This document shows, piece by piece, positions 60,971-64,000 of a stretch of 64,000 nucleotides of DNA (position 1 is the stretch's first letter; every line of letters begins with the position of its first letter). Source of the stretch: Terriglobus albidus (GTDB lineage: Bacteria > Acidobacteriota > Terriglobia > Terriglobales > Acidobacteriaceae); NCBI RefSeq assembly GCF_008000815.1, contig NZ_CP042806.1, positions 4,092,001-4,156,000 of the forward strand, in the 5' to 3' direction. The notes beneath the pieces are model-generated. The model did not search any database and was not told the origin of the DNA. It saw only the letters and a list, made by a program, of their open reading frames with translations. The translations under genes were made by a program, and so were the position numbers.

Positions 60971-62305
60971 ATGTTGCCGAAACTACGCCGCCGCGCGTCA
61001 GATGGAAGAGTGCGTACTCCGGGTCCAATTGTCGCGGCCATCTTGCTCTTCGGGGCGTTGCTTTCATGCGCTCAGGCCGCGTCCTCACATCGGCGCAAAG
61101 CTACACCGCAGAGGCCTATCGTTGTCGGCTATTTTCCGCAGTGGCAGCTTTATGCCGATGACCCCTATTCCGTAAAAGCCATTGATCAGAGCGGCGGCGC
61201 CGGGCTACTGGATCAGATCAATTACGCGCAGGGCTTCGTTAAAGATGGTCACTGCTCGGTCGCAGATCCCAATGCTGATCTAAATACCATCTACACCGCA
61301 GCAAACAGCGTCAACGGCATCGCTGACGATTCCACATCGCGTTTCCATGGCTACTTCCATCAAATAGAGGAGTTGAAGCAGAAGTATCCGCACCTGAAGC
61401 TGCTCATCTCCCTCGAAGGCCGCGCCGCTGACTTCGCCGCGGATGCTCAACCTGCTGTCCGTAAACAATTTGTGCGCTCCTGTATCGATACCTTCATCCG
61501 CGGCCATTTCGCGGAAGGCATTAACGTGCCGGGTCTCTTTGATGGCTTCGATGTCGATTGGGAATCACCTCACCAGGAAGACGCGGAGAATTTCCGTGAC
61601 CTGCTGCGCGAGTTCCGGGAACAGATGAATGCAGTGCGGCCGGGGTTGAGGCTTTCTATCGCGGTCGGGCCGTCGCCACGCATGCTCGGCGGAGTCGACT
61701 TCCGATCCATCATTCCCTATCTCGACCAGGTGGGCGTCATGAACTATGACTATGCCGGTCCCTGGATGCAGCGCTCCGGCTTTATTGCACCGCTCTTCCG
61801 CGATCCGGCACATCCGGGCGGAAGCATCGACCGCGGCATGAACGACTACATCGCCGCCGGTGTCCCGGCGCATATGCTGCTGATGGGCATGCCCTTCTAT
61901 GGATACGGCTGGAAGGTTCCGGAGGGCGACAATCACGGTCTCTTTCAGGCTGGACCAGGCATCCGCAGTGAAGACTATCCTTATCACCGCATCCGGAGCA
62001 TGAAGGGCAAATACGTCCTCTACCGTGATCGTCTCTCGCACGCTCCCTGGCTGTACGACGGGGATACATTTTTCACCTTTGAAGACGCCTCCTCGCTCAG
62101 CTACAAGGCAGCATACGCCGCAAAACACAGCCTTGGAGGCGTGATGATCTGGGAGTTGAGCGGCGATACCTCCGATGGGGAGCTGTTGCATACCGTCCAT
62201 CGCTCCCTGAACCGCCCGCCGGCCTGGTACACCTTTCCGCCAGATGCCTCTCCCACAGGCGGTCCACAACAGACAGTGCGAACTCGGTCAGCCGAAGCAC
62301 CCTAA
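60971..62305 (+). CDS. Secreted GH18 chitinase-like glycosidase
   Basis: 444 residues with a signal sequence (hydrophobic 20-35). VGYFPQWQLYADDPYSVKAI opens the GH18 TIM barrel, and DGFDVDWE (191-198) has the full DxxDxDxE motif, with Glu198 the acid. MNYDYAG and GGVMIWELSGDTSDGELL are the later conserved blocks. The presence of the complete motif supports hydrolysis of chitin or related beta-1,4-GlcNAc chains, releasing oligomers. It has no carbohydrate-binding module. There is no clear Shine-Dalgarno before ATG 60971. Confidence 0.93.
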   Translation: MLPKLRRRASDGRVRTPGPIVAAILLFGALLSCAQAASSHRRKATPQRPIVVGYFPQWQLYADDPYSVKAIDQSGGAGLLDQINYAQGFVKDGHCSVADPNADLNTIYTAANSVNGIADDSTSRFHGYFHQIEELKQKYPHLKLLISLEGRAADFAADAQPAVRKQFVRSCIDTFIRGHFAEGINVPGLFDGFDVDWESPHQEDAENFRDLLREFREQMNAVRPGLRLSIAVGPSPRMLGGVDFRSIIPYLDQVGVMNYDYAGPWMQRSGFIAPLFRDPAHPGGSIDRGMNDYIAAGVPAHMLLMGMPFYGYGWKVPEGDNHGLFQAGPGIRSEDYPYHRIRSMKGKYVLYRDRLSHAPWLYDGDTFFTFEDASSLSYKAAYAAKHSLGGVMIWELSGDTSDGELLHTVHRSLNRPPAWYTFPPDASPTGGPQQTVRTRSAEAP

Positions 62306-62333
62306 GCTTTGCTACACTGGCGGCTCAAGCACA

Positions 62334-64000
62334 ATGACCATGGCTGAGAGCACCTTTGTTCCCATGAAGATGCTGCTGGAAGATCGCGGCAACCGCGTTC
62401 CCCGCACATTGGACCACGTGCCCTTCACCATCGGGCGTCTCACTGACCGCTCGCTTGTGCTGGACCACCCGTTCATCTCGCGCTCGCACGCACAGATCAA
62501 CTTCATCGACGGGCAGTACTTCCTCGAGGATCTGAGGAGCACCCACGGCACCTATCTGAACGGCCGCCGTCTGGACCCGATGGCCGGTCCACAGCAGCTC
62601 AATGCCGGAGACAAGCTTCGTTTTGGCTCCTCCGACGGCCCCCTGCTCCGCTTCGGCAAACCGGACCGTGACGTGGCCAGCCTGAAGGACCTGATGGGCC
62701 AGATGCAGTCCATCGCGATGCCGAGCGAAGGCTCAGACCTGGAGAAGCTGCGCTGGTTCCTGGAGGCTGCCCGGAAGCTCAACGCCGTCGGCGCCGTACA
62801 GGAGGTGCTGCAGTCGCTCGTCGAGATCACGCTCGATCTGACGCAGATGGAGCGCGGGTATGTCTATCTGCGCGACGCGGCGACCGGCGAGATGTCAATG
62901 GCCGTCGGACTCACACTCGCCGGGGAAAAGCTTGCAGATGACCGCGGTGTGGCTCAGTCGGCCATCCAGCAGGCGACACGCACCGCCGCCGAATTCATCG
63001 TCACGGATACGCTCTCACTCGATGGCGGGATGTCCGACTCTATGGTTGCCGGCAGCATTCGCACCGTAATCTGCATCCCGTTGCGCAGCCGTCACGGTGA
63101 TTTTGGCAGCGACGAAGACAGCAAGCCGGAGCTCGGTGGAGAGGTTCGCGGCGTCCTCTATCTCGACAGTCGCCTGAAGGCGGGTGCTCTCAATGAGGTC
63201 GATAGCGGCCTGCTGGAGACGATCGCCGGCGAAGCAGCATCCCTGATTGAAAACGCATCGCTCGCGCGCGCGGAAGAAGCTGCCCGCCGTTATCGTGAGG
63301 AATTAAACATCGCGGCACAGATCCAGCAGGGCCTGATGACCGTGCAGATTCCGGACATCCCGTACGCCCGCATCAATGCCCGCAACGTACCGTGCAAAGA
63401 CGTCGGCGGAGACTTCTTCGATGTCGTGGTCGATGAAGACGGAGTCTCGCTCGTGATCACGGACGTCTCCGGCAAAGGCGTCTCTGCGGCGCTTCTAGCC
63501 TCTACCCTTCAGGGACTGGTGTACTCCCAGTTAGCTGCCCGCCAGCCGCTGGAGCAGGTCGCACGCATGTGCAATCGCTTCATCTGCGCCAAGGACATCG
63601 GCAAATACGCCACCATGATCGTGCTGAAGCTCACCAGGAGCGGCAACCTGCAATACATCAACTGCGGTCACGTCATGCCCCTCCTGGTGGGAGAGGGAGT
63701 CGTTGAGAAGCTCACCGCGACCAATCTTCCCGTCGGCCTGCTTCCCGATGCCGAATATGAGACCGCCTATCTGAAGATGCCGCAGAACAGCCGTCTCATC
63801 CTGGTAACGGACGGAGTCACGGAGGCCGAAAATCCCGAAGGTGAGTTCTTCGGCGATGACCGGCTTGAGGGCGCTGCATCTCAGTTTGAGTCCATGACAG
63901 AGATGTTCGACTCCGTGCAACGCTTTATGAACGGGGCTCCACCGACGGACGACTGCACGATGATCGAGCTGCGGTACCACGATCGCCGCACAGAGAGTCG
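62334..64000 (+). CDS. FHA-GAF-PP2C (SpoIIE) phosphatase, cut by the window end
   Basis: Partial: 555 codons with no stop before the edge. An FHA domain (about 10-95: FTIGRLTDRSLVLDHPFISRSHAQI; STHGTYLNGR, in parts) binds phosphothreonine; a GAF-like domain follows (about 145-315; GYVYLRDAATGEM, RGVLYLDSRLKAG); the rest is a SpoIIE-type PP2C phosphatase with DVGGDFFDVVV, ITDVSGKGVSAALLAS, LVTDGVTEAENPEG and PPTDDCTM carrying the metal Asp residues. It is a sensor phosphatase probably acting on an anti-sigma-antagonist partner. ATG 62334 or 62340, both with weak Shine-Dalgarno. Confidence 0.93.
   Translation, partial: MTMAESTFVPMKMLLEDRGNRVPRTLDHVPFTIGRLTDRSLVLDHPFISRSHAQINFIDGQYFLEDLRSTHGTYLNGRRLDPMAGPQQLNAGDKLRFGSSDGPLLRFGKPDRDVASLKDLMGQMQSIAMPSEGSDLEKLRWFLEAARKLNAVGAVQEVLQSLVEITLDLTQMERGYVYLRDAATGEMSMAVGLTLAGEKLADDRGVAQSAIQQATRTAAEFIVTDTLSLDGGMSDSMVAGSIRTVICIPLRSRHGDFGSDEDSKPELGGEVRGVLYLDSRLKAGALNEVDSGLLETIAGEAASLIENASLARAEEAARRYREELNIAAQIQQGLMTVQIPDIPYARINARNVPCKDVGGDFFDVVVDEDGVSLVITDVSGKGVSAALLASTLQGLVYSQLAARQPLEQVARMCNRFICAKDIGKYATMIVLKLTRSGNLQYINCGHVMPLLVGEGVVEKLTATNLPVGLLPDAEYETAYLKMPQNSRLILVTDGVTEAENPEGEFFGDDRLEGAASQFESMTEMFDSVQRFMNGAPPTDDCTMIELRYHDRRTES

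Noticed and set aside
1-64000. tRNA, rRNA, CRISPR arrays, transposases, phage genes
   Set aside because: Looked for cloverleaf arms with GGTTCGA-type loops, regular direct repeats, DDE or serine-recombinase motifs and integrase signatures; none was found by eye.

Overview
The window reads as chromosome of an Acidobacteriota soil bacterium, most like the Terriglobia (Granulicella, Terriglobus and relatives). I base this on five very large Oar-like TonB-dependent receptors with an N-terminal carboxypeptidase-regulatory domain, a VWFA-related protein, a membrane regulator of an N-terminal type I associate with Acidobacteria, many twin-arginine (Tat) substrates and moderately high GC. I found no tRNA, rRNA, CRISPR array, transposase or phage genes.

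Layout. 1-7.8 kb: housekeeping and small-molecule genes (2-hydroxyacid dehydrogenase, ribosomal protein S20, EamA exporter, two HAD phosphatases, a TetR unit with its own palindromic sites, a broken DUF1440-like gene, a DinB-like protein). Three copies of a ~115-bp palindromic repeat lie at 2859, 5526 and 16457. 7.9-9.8 kb: a leftward unit made of an unlisted 25-residue peptide with seven cysteines, an ECF sigma factor with a Cys-rich tail of CorE type, and a VWFA-related secreted protein. 10-17 kb: an S55 peptidase with a secreted beta-propeller, an isolated FliM/FliN-like (SpoA) set and a polyprenyl-phosphate glycosyltransferase. 17-30.5 kb: a periplasmic oxidation block (cytochrome c/PQQ dehydrogenase, gamma-glutamyltransferase, TonB receptor, PQQ dehydrogenase, amidohydrolase, LysR regulator, MHS transporter). 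30.5-32.5 kb: a Tat-exported LanC-like protein and a CHRD protein. 33-40.4 kb: two convergent TonB receptors. 40.5-44 kb: a kelch fragment, a class II aldolase with a radical SAM enzyme, and a membrane regulator. 44.3-62.3 kb: a polysaccharide-use locus (TonB receptor, alginate-lyase-like protein, GH2, GH88/105 plus DUF4861, two Gfo/Idh/MocA oxidoreductases around a sugar isomerase, a second TonB receptor, a GH18 enzyme). 62.3 kb to the end: an FHA-GAF-PP2C (SpoIIE) signalling protein cut by the window edge.

How it works together. In the 44-62 kb locus the receptors should import oligosaccharides released by the lyase-like and glycosidase enzymes. The Tat signals on most of these proteins, including the oxidoreductases, place the chemistry in the periplasm. 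The 21-30 kb block looks like oxidation of an unidentified small substrate by a PQQ enzyme, under LysR control. The most unusual module is the Cys-rich micropeptide with the CorE-like sigma factor (9.1-9.8 kb), a plausible self-contained metal-sensing unit. Start codons were moved inside longer open frames where a Shine-Dalgarno site or signal peptide pointed to a better start. All functional calls come from reading the sequence and from memory of the families; no searches were run.
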